From: Viridibacillus sp050278625
Lineage (GTDB): Bacteria > Bacillota > Bacilli > Bacillales_A > Planococcaceae
Direction of reading: 5' to 3'
Length of the DNA stretch: 64,000 nucleotides
NCBI RefSeq assembly: GCF_050278625.1
Contig: NZ_JBNNTI010000015.1
Span: 1-64,000 of the forward strand
The first letter of the stretch is position 1; every line of letters begins with the position of its first letter. Below the pieces are notes generated by a model. It worked only from the letters and a program-made list of their open reading frames with translations, was not told the DNA's origin and searched no databases. The translations under genes and the position numbers were made by a program. Shown one piece after another: positions 41,456 to 49,815 of this stretch.

Positions 41456-42544
41456 ATGGAAAAAAAGCGTATTGTCGTGAAAATAGGTAGTAGCTCTTTG
41501 ACGAATGCAAAGGGTGAGATAGATCAAGTAAAGTTTCAAGATCATATAAATGCAATTGCAACATTGCGTAAAGCAGGACATGAAGTTGTATTAGTTTCTT
41601 CGGGAGCTGTTGCATGTGGTTTCCGTAAGCTGGGTTACTCTTCAAGACCCGTTACTTTAAAAGGGAAGCAAGCAGCTGCTGCGGTTGGTCAGAGCTTATT
41701 AGTTCAATCCTATACAGAGCAATTAAGTAAACATAATATTGTAACGGCTCAGATTTTATTAACTAGAACGGATTTCTCAAGCAAACATCGCTATAAAAAT
41801 GCCTATTCTACATTGTCAGAATTATTGGATCGTTCCGTATTACCAATTATCAATGAAAACGATACGGTATCAGTAAAAGAACTGACTTTTGGTGATAATG
41901 ACATGCTATCAGCATTAGTAAGTGGATTGGTGCATGCTGATCAGTTAATTATTTTAACGGATATCAATGGTTTATATGATGCTAATCCATTAAAAAATCC
42001 TAATGCAAAACGTATTGACTTTTTAACTGAAGTAACGGAAGAAATGTTGTCATTCACTAGCGACACAGGTTCAAAAGTAGGGACGGGTGGAATGGAATCA
42101 AAATTAATGGCAGCAAAAACAGCATATGAATTAGGCGTAAAAGTATTTATCGGTAACGGCAAAGGTGAGCGTAAATTATTACAAGTTATGGACGGCACAG
42201 GAGACGGAACGTATATAGAGAAAGATGAAATATCTGTACTAAACAATAATAAGCAATGGATTTCATTATTTTCATCAGTTTCAGGAAAAGTTTTTGTGGA
42301 CGAAGGTGCGGAGAAAGCACTGATCTCAAAAGGTAGTAGCTTACTGCCAGCAGGTGTCTACAAAGTGGAAGGCGATTTCCAAACTGGCGATGTTGTTGAA
42401 GTATACGGAAAAAATGGCGTCATTGGAAGAGGGGAAGTACTCTATTCTGCAGCTGAATTACAGCAAGCGATGGGGAAACGTACAAACGAACTAGTTGTAT
42501 CAAATATTGAAGTCATTCATCGTGATAAATGGGTAAAAGCATAA
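41456..42544 (+). CDS. proB: glutamate 5-kinase
   Basis: This enzyme phosphorylates glutamate as the first step to proline. The kinase domain of the amino acid kinase fold opens with EKKRIVVKIGSSSLTNAKGE and includes VLVSSGAVACGFRKLG, PIINENDTVSVKELTFGDND and TDINGLYDANP. A C-terminal PUA domain (from about residue 275, ALISKGSSLLPAGVYKVEG) follows. The protein is 363 residues, which is normal. ATG 41456 (or 41453) with GGAGG is chosen. A longer reading to 41279 would run through the T-box and is rejected. Confidence 0.95.
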   Translation: MEKKRIVVKIGSSSLTNAKGEIDQVKFQDHINAIATLRKAGHEVVLVSSGAVACGFRKLGYSSRPVTLKGKQAAAAVGQSLLVQSYTEQLSKHNIVTAQILLTRTDFSSKHRYKNAYSTLSELLDRSVLPIINENDTVSVKELTFGDNDMLSALVSGLVHADQLIILTDINGLYDANPLKNPNAKRIDFLTEVTEEMLSFTSDTGSKVGTGGMESKLMAAKTAYELGVKVFIGNGKGERKLLQVMDGTGDGTYIEKDEISVLNNNKQWISLFSSVSGKVFVDEGAEKALISKGSSLLPAGVYKVEGDFQTGDVVEVYGKNGVIGRGEVLYSAAELQQAMGKRTNELVVSNIEVIHRDKWVKA

Positions 42545-42562
42545 CTAAGTGGAGGTAACATA

Positions 42563-43810
42563 ATGAGCGAAGTAAAAACTAAAGGTAAGTTAGTGAAAAT
42601 CGCAAGCTACCATATGAACAGTAAAACAACTCAAGAGAAAAATGTAGCATTACAAAAAATTGCTGAACAATTACTGATAGACAAAGATATTTTAGTTGAA
42701 GAAAACACCAAAGATATTGTAGCAGGTAGAGAAAAAGGTTTATCAGAATCGGTACTTGACCGTATATTCTTAAATGACAAACGCATTCAAGATATGTCTG
42801 ATGCAATTCTATTATTAGTAGATCTATATGATCCTATTGGAGAAGTTTTAGAAGATATTCAAAAAGAAAATGGTCTGCATATTAAGAAAAAAAGAGTGCC
42901 TCTTGGCGTGATTGGTATGATTTATGAAGCAAGGCCAAATGTTACAGTAGATGCAGCGACGCTATCATTAAAGACAGGAAATGCAGTACTTTTACGTGGC
43001 AGTTCATCAGCAAAATTTTCGAATATAGCGTTAGTTGCATCTATGCATAAGGCACTTGAACAAACAACATTACCAGTAGATGCAGTACAGTTAATCGAAG
43101 ATACGAATCGTGAAACAGCAAAAGAACTATTCCATCTGAAAGAATATTTAGATGTACTAATTCCCCGTGGTGGGAAAGCATTAATCGATACAGTTGTTAG
43201 TGAGGCGACGGTCCCCGTTTTAGAAACAGGTGCAGGAAATTGTCATATTTATATTGATGCATCAGCAAAACCAGAAATGGCAACAAGTATTGTCATTAAC
43301 GGAAAAACGCATCGTCCATCTGTATGTAATGCAACCGAAAGTATTTTAATCAATGAAAAATGGTTTGAGGAGCATGGAGTGGCATTATTAGAAGCGTTAG
43401 CGGCACATGACGTTGAGATTATTGGAGATGATACTGTTTGTAATGCATTTTCTGGTGCAAAACTTGCTACTGTAGAGGACTGGGCAACAGAATATTTGGC
43501 ATTAATAGTTAGTGTAAAAGTCGTTTCAGATGTTGTTGAAGCAATCGAACATATTAATATATATGGTACTAATCATTCAGAAGCCATCTTAACAGAGGAT
43601 GCAACTGTAGCTGCACTATTCTTAAACGGTATTGATGCAGCAGCAGTTTATCATAATGCGTCTACTCGCTTCACAGACGGCTTTGAATTCGGCTACGGTG
43701 CAGAAATCGGTATTAGTACACAAAAGCTGCATGCAAGAGGACCAATGGGGTTACAAGCAATGACTTCGAGTAAGTATTTTGTATATGGAGATGGGCAAGT
43801 AAGGGGCTAA
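42563..43810 (+). CDS. proA: gamma-glutamyl phosphate reductase
   Basis: This 415-residue enzyme uses NADPH to reduce glutamyl 5-phosphate to the semialdehyde, the second step to proline. The aldehyde dehydrogenase-like fold is visible in GVIGMIYEARPNVTVDAATL, LRGSSSAKFSNIAL and the catalytic cysteine segment KTHRPSVCNATESILI. GGAGG precedes ATG 42563. It follows proB by 18 bases and shares its T-box leader. A strong terminator ends the unit. Confidence 0.95.
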   Translation: MSEVKTKGKLVKIASYHMNSKTTQEKNVALQKIAEQLLIDKDILVEENTKDIVAGREKGLSESVLDRIFLNDKRIQDMSDAILLLVDLYDPIGEVLEDIQKENGLHIKKKRVPLGVIGMIYEARPNVTVDAATLSLKTGNAVLLRGSSSAKFSNIALVASMHKALEQTTLPVDAVQLIEDTNRETAKELFHLKEYLDVLIPRGGKALIDTVVSEATVPVLETGAGNCHIYIDASAKPEMATSIVINGKTHRPSVCNATESILINEKWFEEHGVALLEALAAHDVEIIGDDTVCNAFSGAKLATVEDWATEYLALIVSVKVVSDVVEAIEHINIYGTNHSEAILTEDATVAALFLNGIDAAAVYHNASTRFTDGFEFGYGAEIGISTQKLHARGPMGLQAMTSSKYFVYGDGQVRG

Positions 43811-43843
43811 TCTAGTAATTAAATATTTATCAAAAAATTATGG

Positions 43844-43876
43844 AAATCCTCCAGTCTTTCGAGATGGAGGATTTTT
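43844..43876 (+). terminator. intrinsic terminator of proBA
   Basis: AAATCCTCCA and TGGAGGATTT form a stem followed by T-rich sequence. Confidence 0.85.
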
Positions 43877-43944
43877 TAGTGATTATGTAATATATAATTT
43901 GCAAAACGGAATATATATGTTACATTATAGGTGGAGGTACATAA

Positions 43945-44151
43945 ATGAAAAATCTCGTGAAAGTTGCTCGTGTAAAAGCTGATTTGACTCAACAAGAACT
44001 TGCCGATGCGGTCGGGATTACAAGGCAAACTGTCAGTCTCATTGAAAAAGGCAAATATAATCCGTCTTTAAAGCTATGTTTGCAAATTTGCTATGTCGTC
44101 AATGCAAAGTTAGATGAAATATTTTGGGTGAATAAGGAGGACTTTGAATGA
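43945..44151 (+). CDS. small XRE-family regulator
   Basis: This is a 68-residue helix-turn-helix protein (VARVKADLTQQELADAVGIT, RQTVSLIEKGKYNPSLKLCL). AGGTGGAGG precedes ATG 43945. The stop overlaps the start of the membrane protein gene by four bases, the same two-gene build as at 40300-40915 but on the other strand. Confidence 0.88.
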   Translation: MKNLVKVARVKADLTQQELADAVGITRQTVSLIEKGKYNPSLKLCLQICYVVNAKLDEIFWVNKEDFE

Positions 44152-44579
44152 AAAAAATTACAGATGAAAGGCTTATCTTAAGAAATCTACAGCATATAAA
44201 GATTGCTTTTACTGTCCAAACGATTGGGATTTTGAGTATTCTTGCATATGAGCTTGTGCAAAATGGGTTTGATGAAATGCGTGAGAACCCACTTTGGCAT
44301 GTATTAATTATTACGTCAGCCGTAATTGGTTATTTGTCGATGAGTGTTAGTGTAGAACATGAAAAAGTAAGGAAAAATCCAAAGAAATCTTTAATGGTTA
44401 GTTTATTAGTAATAACTGCAATTGTAATAGCAGTTGCGTATTTAACAGTCACTACACCAAATAGTAACTGGAAAGATGGTGTAATAATAGCTGGAGTGTT
44501 ATTTATTTGTAGTCTCATCCCAACACTTTATGTTTATCGTTTAAGAGTAAAGCAAGAGCAAGATATAGCGGAAGAGTAA
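44148..44579 (+). CDS. four-helix membrane protein paired with an XRE regulator
   Basis: This is a 143-residue protein with four membrane helices (about residues 20-36, 46-66, 80-100 and 110-128) and charged ends. It is translationally coupled to the XRE gene. Such small XRE/membrane pairs are frequent in bacilli, and the membrane protein may sense or counter a signal. No function is established. Confidence 0.7.
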   Translation: MKKITDERLILRNLQHIKIAFTVQTIGILSILAYELVQNGFDEMRENPLWHVLIITSAVIGYLSMSVSVEHEKVRKNPKKSLMVSLLVITAIVIAVAYLTVTTPNSNWKDGVIIAGVLFICSLIPTLYVYRLRVKQEQDIAEE

Positions 44580-44705
44580 ATGTGTACTAAATAGTTCAAT
44601 TAATGAATAAATTTAGGAGTTTAAATGGAAGATATAGTTTTGCTTCATTAAGGTCGCATCGTAAGAGAAAGTGCATTCACACTATGAAAATGCTATAGTT
44701 TATAT

Positions 44706-45257
44706 ATGAAACGTTTAGATTTAAAGGAGCAAATGATGCTAAGATATACTTATTTACACCCAAATTCAATTGAAACAACTCCGAAGATTACGGTATCAGA
44801 TGAGTCAGGTCAAGCTATATTCACATTTCAGCGCCACTATTCAAATGGTTTAAAGCGCATACTGGATAAAGTAATGGATTATCGGTATTTTTTACGATAT
44901 GACATTTTTGATATGCATGACGAGCCACTTTTCACTTGTAAAAAAGTAACTCGTAAAGGGAAAATTTTTTATGAAGCAAAAGATATAAAACAGCAGAAGA
45001 AATATATGCTCGCCTACGACGGTTGGAAAGAATTGATTCCAGACCTTGTTATCACAGATGGGCAAATGAAAATGATGATACATAAGGAAATGGAAGACTG
45101 GTCCCGCTTTGCAGTTGATGGTGTTGAAATAGCCCGTTGGAAAGCGACAGCAGGTGATGAGTTCTTAATAGAGCTAGAAATTGAAGAGAATTCACCAATT
45201 CAAAATCCAGCGTTTTTCATTGCGATCAGTCAATGTGTCCTCTTTGTAGGAGCATAA
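44706..45257 (+). CDS. tubby C-terminal-like (LURP/YxjI-type) domain protein
   Basis: This is a 183-residue soluble protein with a strand-rich pattern: FTFQRHYSNGLKRILDKVMD, YRYFLRYDIFDMHDEPLFTC and FAVDGVEIARWKATAGDEF. These resemble the tubby-like beta-barrel proteins common in bacilli. ATG 44706 has only weak Shine-Dalgarno pairing; an internal start, ATG 44733 or 44736 after AAAGGAG, is also possible. No partner is evident. The family assignment is moderate. Confidence 0.65.
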   Translation: MKRLDLKEQMMLRYTYLHPNSIETTPKITVSDESGQAIFTFQRHYSNGLKRILDKVMDYRYFLRYDIFDMHDEPLFTCKKVTRKGKIFYEAKDIKQQKKYMLAYDGWKELIPDLVITDGQMKMMIHKEMEDWSRFAVDGVEIARWKATAGDEFLIELEIEENSPIQNPAFFIAISQCVLFVGA

Positions 45258-45263
45258 ATAAAA

Positions 45264-45299
45264 ACGACGTAATAGATATTATATCTATTACGTTTTTTT
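45264..45299. terminator. bidirectional intrinsic terminator
   Basis: ACGTAATAGATA and TATCTATTACGT pair around three bases, with A and T runs on both sides, between convergent genes. Confidence 0.85.
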
Positions 45300-46023
45300 A
45301 GTTACCCAATGTATGGACAACTAGGCCGATATGAGTAAAATAATTCATTACGCCATATAAAATAAAGGCAATTCCTGCGATGTTCCAACAGGTTATCATT
45401 AGTTTGAATTTGCTTGAATTAGCATATTTCTTCAAAGTAAAAGGTAACAAAATAGCGCCAATCCCTGTAAGTGCGTATAAGCCGGATAGAAATAGCCCCT
45501 CTACTAAAGGGTATTTTGCCAAAGCGCTATAAATTGGTTCTTCAGTAGATGCTGAAAATAAGTGAAGACGGATACTTGCCATAGAAATCGATAAAAGCGC
45601 TAATCCTATAGCAAAAGTAAAATAGGACAATGGCTTTAGCAATATTGGGGCTTCTTTCATTAAAATTCTTGAAATAGTAATCGTATCTATATAATCGATG
45701 TTACGCTTCTCAAAAATAGTAGCTTTTCGCCATAGAAGAATTGCTACTGCTAACAATAAAACACCAAAAGCTAATGACAGCTCGCTAAAGATTATTTGAT
45801 TATACGGAAAATCTATTTTAGATAATGGCTTATTTAAAGACATATGTGTTCCGGTTATTGTTAAGATAAAACCAGGCATTGCAAACCCTATGGACCAACC
45901 TTCTAATTGGCCTATTTTTGATTTCTTTAAATGCTTCATAAATCGAATAATTAATAATAAACCGACACCTATTGAAACTGACATAATAGAGCTGTTGAAT
46001 TGTGTGGTTGCCCAATCAATCAT
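45298..46023 (-). CDS. DUF981-like polytopic membrane protein
   Basis: This protein of about 241 residues has seven or so membrane helices. IGFAMPGFILTITGTHMSLN and FGVLLLAVAILLWRKATIF resemble DUF981-type proteins. Longer starts, 46089 and 46032, exist in frame. ATG 46023 is chosen because GGAG lies 11 bases before it and no binding site precedes the others. Function unknown. Confidence 0.65.
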   Translation of the reverse strand: MIDWATTQFNSSIMSVSIGVGLLLIIRFMKHLKKSKIGQLEGWSIGFAMPGFILTITGTHMSLNKPLSKIDFPYNQIIFSELSLAFGVLLLAVAILLWRKATIFEKRNIDYIDTITISRILMKEAPILLKPLSYFTFAIGLALLSISMASIRLHLFSASTEEPIYSALAKYPLVEGLFLSGLYALTGIGAILLPFTLKKYANSSKFKLMITCWNIAGIAFILYGVMNYFTHIGLVVHTLGN

Positions 46024-46175
46024 AATGTTCATCACTCCAAACATAGAAAGAATGGACTTAGTGTCAACATTAGTGCGAAAAACATGCATAATTGATAAAG
46101 ATTAAATGAAAAGTTACTATAAAGGCATTGTAGGAATGGCGAAAAAAGATATAATGTCCATTAATATTGAAAGAA

Positions 46176-46753
46176 ATGAAAAAATTGAAAGACAAGTTGC
46201 TACCAATAGCCACAATTATTTTTTTGGTTACCGCTAGTATTGTATTTGGATTGCCGATAGTGCACATGAACAGGTTGGGCTACGGTTTGTGATGAACGAA
46301 TTAAAAAATGTCGGAAATCCAATTGAATTAGTAAATGTATGTTCACAATTAAAGCATTTAGCATATATATTTATACCAAGATGTACAGGTGAAGTGAATT
46401 CAGAAAAATTAGTTGAAATGATGCCATATGGTAAGGATGTCTCAAAATTAGAGAAAGCGCGATATATTAACGAGGGGCAGCAACTTGCTAAGACTAAAAA
46501 TGTTCTGCATTATTTACAAGATGGCATAATTATTTCAACTGATGCTCATGAGGAAACTAAAAAAACAAGACATTTTTTCCATTCTTTCTGTAGTGTTGGC
46601 GGGCTTACATCGGATATCAAAAGGGTGTATATAAAAGCTTGAAAATCCTATGCAGGTAAACAAGATGAATTTTACATGAACACGTATAATGCAAATAAAA
46701 ATAATTCTGAGAAGTATTTAAAAAACTTAGAAGAAACACCTCGCAAAATATAA
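46176..46753 (+). pseudogene. frameshifted exported-protein gene
   Basis: ATG 46176 opens a signal-like helix (KKLKDKLLPIATIIFLVTAS, IVFGLP). The frame then shifts to DSAHEQVGLRFVMNELKNVG and a 117-residue stretch to 46642, and shifts again to YAGKQDEFYMNTYNANKNNS, ending at TAA 46751-46753. The three pieces together make about 190 residues. Two indels separate them, so it is either a pseudogene or carries sequencing errors. Family unknown. Confidence 0.5.
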
Positions 46754-46807
46754 TGTTTCATTAGAATCCCTAAAATAATAAATGAAAATATTTCATCGTC
46801 ATTTATA

Positions 46808-46847
46808 AAAACGATTATCTCATATTTGAGTATTAATCGTTTTTTTG
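46808..46847 (+). terminator. intrinsic terminator
   Basis: AAAACGATTA and TAATCGTTTT, with inner CTCA/TGAG pairs, are followed by T-rich sequence. Confidence 0.75.
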
Positions 46848-47014
46848 TTTTGAGAATATAATTTTTAAAGGTATGTTCACTTTTGCAGTTTATCAAAAAG
46901 ATTGTCACCATCTCCTAAATTTATTTTCTCCTCACCTCACCTCTTAATAATAATAGGAAATTTCAGGTATTCTTTTAGCCTTCAGACCAAAACTTTGGTT
47001 TAAAAAGAATGCCG

Positions 47015-47475
47015 GGTTTACATTCTCTATGCCTATTCTTACAACTTCTTGAAATTTATAGAAAATGATTTAAAAACGGAATAGATGAAAGATTCAAGAT
47101 CGATTATAGTAGCTAAACCCTTTTCGTGCATTCCGTTGGCTTTCCTTTCGCTTTATATGTTCAATATAAAAATCCATATGCATTCCAAAATTACATAGCT
47201 GGAAGCCCTTCATATCATTGGAACAAAAATTGGTTCCACGAGGAGGAGGAGAGGTTTCTTTCACGATTGAATCAGGGAATGGGGATATTTCCTTATTGCT
47301 AGGAGTAGTGGAGCAATAAGGCATCCATAAAAGCGGCATGAATGAAAATGCATTGGAGTTATCACCACATTTATCGATAGCCGATTGCGGAATAAACGTT
47401 CAATTCAAGGAGTTAGAATGGGAAGGGCACCTTTCTGTTTAGCCGCCTTTAATTAACAGGGTCTTATTACCTTGA
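47015..47475 (+). pseudogene. besA: relic of besA (bacillibactin trilactone esterase)
   Basis: Pieces in three frames follow the order of an IroE/BesA-type esterase: FTFSMPI; KFIENDLKTE; DERFKIDYSS; FVHSVGFPFALYV (the GHSLGG nucleophile elbow, damaged); QYKNPYAFQNYIAGSPSYHW; GNGDISLLLGVVEQ; NENALELS; and FKELEWEGHLSV, stop, PPLINRVLL (the catalytic His region). At least four stops or shifts are present. In B. subtilis besA lies at this place before dhbA, and the enzyme opens the ferric siderophore ring. Confidence 0.75.
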
Positions 47476-47542
47476 GTTTTTCATTGAAGGGAAATGCGCA
47501 CCGAAAGTAATAGGACTTTCTTAGTAAATTACCGAATGGTAC

Positions 47543-47571
47543 TTGACCATTAACTTTTTAATATATATCAT
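47543..47571 (+). promoter_or_regulatory. sigma-A promoter of the dhb operon
   Basis: TTGACC (47543-47548) and TATCAT (47566-47571) are separated by 17 bases. The predicted start lies just before the Fur box. Confidence 0.55.
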
Positions 47572-47588
47572 TACCTGTATATTCCAAC

Positions 47589-47608
47589 TGATAATGATTA
47601 TCATTATT
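47589..47608. promoter_or_regulatory. Fur box of the dhb operon
   Basis: GATAATGATTATCATTATT (47590-47608) differs from the classical 19-base Fur box at only two positions and contains the 7-1-7 core TGATAATGATTATCA (47589-47603). Iron-loaded Fur bound here would block the promoter just upstream, giving iron-repressed siderophore synthesis. Confidence 0.88.
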
Positions 47609-47728
47609 ATTTAGAATCTTGTATTTTACAGCAATAGTTAATGAATTAAGCCATGTATCTCCCGTCTATCAGGGGGATGGTAATTGGGCTACTATACATT
47701 GAAATCTTGGATTAGGAAAGGGAGTGTC

Positions 47729-48517
47729 ATGGTGGACTTTTTGGAATGTAGTGGGAAAGTTGCACTTGTAACGGGAGGTGCCCAAGGTATCGGCGCCGCA
47801 GTCGTCCAGGCTTTAGCGAAGCTGGGTATGGTGGTGGCGGCAATTGATTATAATGCCGAAAAATTAAATGGCCACGTAAATGAATTGAAGTCACAAGGTT
47901 TGGACGTATATGCCTTTACGGCGGATGTAAGTGATAGTCTTGCAATCGTTGGCATAGTTGATGAAATTGAACGTGATATTGGTCCAATAGAGACGCTGGT
48001 CAATGTAGCTGGGGTGCTTTGCACAGGAATGATCGAATCATTTAGTGACCAAGATTGGGCAAAGACCTTTGCCGTCAATTCCACTGGTGTTTTTAATGTC
48101 TCCCGTTCAGCGAGCACATACATGATAACTAGAAAAAGTGGTTCGATTGTCACGGTGGGATCCAATGCAGCAAGTGTCCCAAGAATTTCATTGGCTGCGT
48201 ATGCAGCATCCAAGGCAGCTGCCGTCATGTTCACTAAGTGTTTAGGGTTGGAATTGGCCCAATATAATATTCGCTGTAACATTGTCTCGCCTGGATCTAC
48301 TGATACTGAGATGCAATGGTCGATGTGGAACGAAGAAAATGGCGCACAAGCAGTTATAAATGGGATGCCTGAGACATTCAAAGTAGGGATACCACTGAAT
48401 AAAATAGCCATGCCTTCTGATATAGTCGATGCCATTCTATTTTTCATATCCAATCAGTCGAACCATATTACGATGAGTAATTTATGTGTGGATGGCGGGG
48501 CAACTTTAGGTGCATGA
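47729..48517 (+). CDS. dhbA: 2,3-dihydro-2,3-dihydroxybenzoate dehydrogenase
   Basis: This is a 262-residue short-chain dehydrogenase that oxidises 2,3-dihydro-DHB to 2,3-dihydroxybenzoate with NAD. It has the glycine motif TGGAQGIGAAV near residue 14, NVAG, catalytic Ser in GSIVTVGSNAASVPR, YAASK (Tyr and Lys) and the ending LCVDGGATLGA. ATG 47729 with AAAGGGAG before it gives the family length. An in-frame TTG at 47684 would add 15 poorly conserved residues. First gene of the operon, directly after the Fur box. Confidence 0.95.
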   Translation: MVDFLECSGKVALVTGGAQGIGAAVVQALAKLGMVVAAIDYNAEKLNGHVNELKSQGLDVYAFTADVSDSLAIVGIVDEIERDIGPIETLVNVAGVLCTGMIESFSDQDWAKTFAVNSTGVFNVSRSASTYMITRKSGSIVTVGSNAASVPRISLAAYAASKAAAVMFTKCLGLELAQYNIRCNIVSPGSTDTEMQWSMWNEENGAQAVINGMPETFKVGIPLNKIAMPSDIVDAILFFISNQSNHITMSNLCVDGGATLGA

Positions 48518-48571
48518 CACGGAGCATTCATTGTGAGTAGGAACATTACGCGAATTGGAGGGTTTTAAAAT

Positions 48572-49795
48572 ATGATGAAAATTAAAGAGTATTCAACTGA
48601 ATTGGAAAAACAGCTGTTGGACGATTATAAGGTTGGTGACTTTTTCCTAGCGACGCCTTCTCAAACATTACTTGGAAAAGGTTCCTTTCTGACAGTTCTA
48701 AGTGATAAGGAAGACCGTAATCAAATGAAAAGCCTTGCAGCACGGGTGGCGGCTGTATTAAAAACTGCAAAAGAGCAAGGGCATGCCGATCCAATGGTAA
48801 CGGGTGCCGTACCCTTCGATTATAGAAAGGATGTCCAACTCATTGTACCGGCAAATATACGGACATCAGTCCCTATGCAAGACACATGCAACGGCCAACC
48901 TGCGAAAACGGAGAAGCCTATATATGAAATAAAATCGGTACCGGAGCCTTCTCAATATAAGGCGGGTGTGGAACGAGGACTTACTCATATTAAAAGCGGC
49001 CATCTTGATAAAATTGTACTATCAAGATCCTTGCACCTCACTTCATCAGAAACGGTGAATATCAATCGGCTACTTCAAAATTTGGCACAACACAATAAGA
49101 ATGGTTATACCTTTGCCGTGGATTTACCTCAGCCAGAAACGGAAAAAGCGGATTTCCAAATCTCGAAAACCCTAATTGGGGCTAGCCCTGAATTGCTTGT
49201 TTCAAGAACGGGATTACAGGTGGTGGCAAACCCTTTGGCAGGCTCAAGGCCAAGGAGTAATGATCCAATCGAGGATAAGAGACGGGCGGACGAGTTACTC
49301 TCCTCCACTAAGGATTTACATGAGCATGCTGTTGTCGTCCAGGCCGTAACAGAAGCTCTACGACCATTTTTCAAAAAGATAGATGTGCCAGAAAAACCAT
49401 CAGTGATACATACCGAAACCATGTGGCACCTTTCTACAGAAGTAACAGGAGAGCTTAAAGATCCAGCAACTTCCTCGTTGGAGCTAGCAATCGCGCTTCA
49501 TCCGACTCCTGCTGTTTGTGGCTCACCCTCTGAATTGGCCCGAGAAGCCATTCATGAAATCGAACCGTTCGATCGTGGATTTTTCACGGGTATGGTCGGC
49601 TGGTGCAATGCAGAAGGAGACGGCGAGTGGATCGTTACCATTCGGTGCGCGGAGGTGGAGAAACAGGCTCTTCGCTTATTCGCTGGAGCGGGGGTCGTTG
49701 CAGAATCGAAACCAGAAGAGGAATTAGCGGAAACATCGGCTAAATTTCAAACGATGCTACGTGCAATGGGAATAGATGCAAAATCATTAAACTAA
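48572..49795 (+). CDS. dhbC: isochorismate synthase
   Basis: This is a 407-residue chorismate-binding enzyme that converts chorismate to isochorismate, the entry step to 2,3-dihydroxybenzoate. Its family blocks are LDKIVLSRSLHL, IGASPELLVSR, AGSRPRSNDPIEDKRRADEL, THTEIMWHLST-like HTETMWHLSTEVTG, LHPTPAVCGSP and GFFTGMVGWCNAEGDGEW. GGAGGG precedes ATG ATG at 48572. It follows dhbA by 54 bases. Confidence 0.95.
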   Translation: MMKIKEYSTELEKQLLDDYKVGDFFLATPSQTLLGKGSFLTVLSDKEDRNQMKSLAARVAAVLKTAKEQGHADPMVTGAVPFDYRKDVQLIVPANIRTSVPMQDTCNGQPAKTEKPIYEIKSVPEPSQYKAGVERGLTHIKSGHLDKIVLSRSLHLTSSETVNINRLLQNLAQHNKNGYTFAVDLPQPETEKADFQISKTLIGASPELLVSRTGLQVVANPLAGSRPRSNDPIEDKRRADELLSSTKDLHEHAVVVQAVTEALRPFFKKIDVPEKPSVIHTETMWHLSTEVTGELKDPATSSLELAIALHPTPAVCGSPSELAREAIHEIEPFDRGFFTGMVGWCNAEGDGEWIVTIRCAEVEKQALRLFAGAGVVAESKPEEELAETSAKFQTMLRAMGIDAKSLN

Positions 49796-49815
49796 AGTGT
49801 ATAGGGGGATTAAGG

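Noticed and set aside
47094..47339. Minus-strand frame upstream of dhbA
   Set aside because: It is antisense to the besA relic, whose plus-strand text matches an esterase. No start site is seen.
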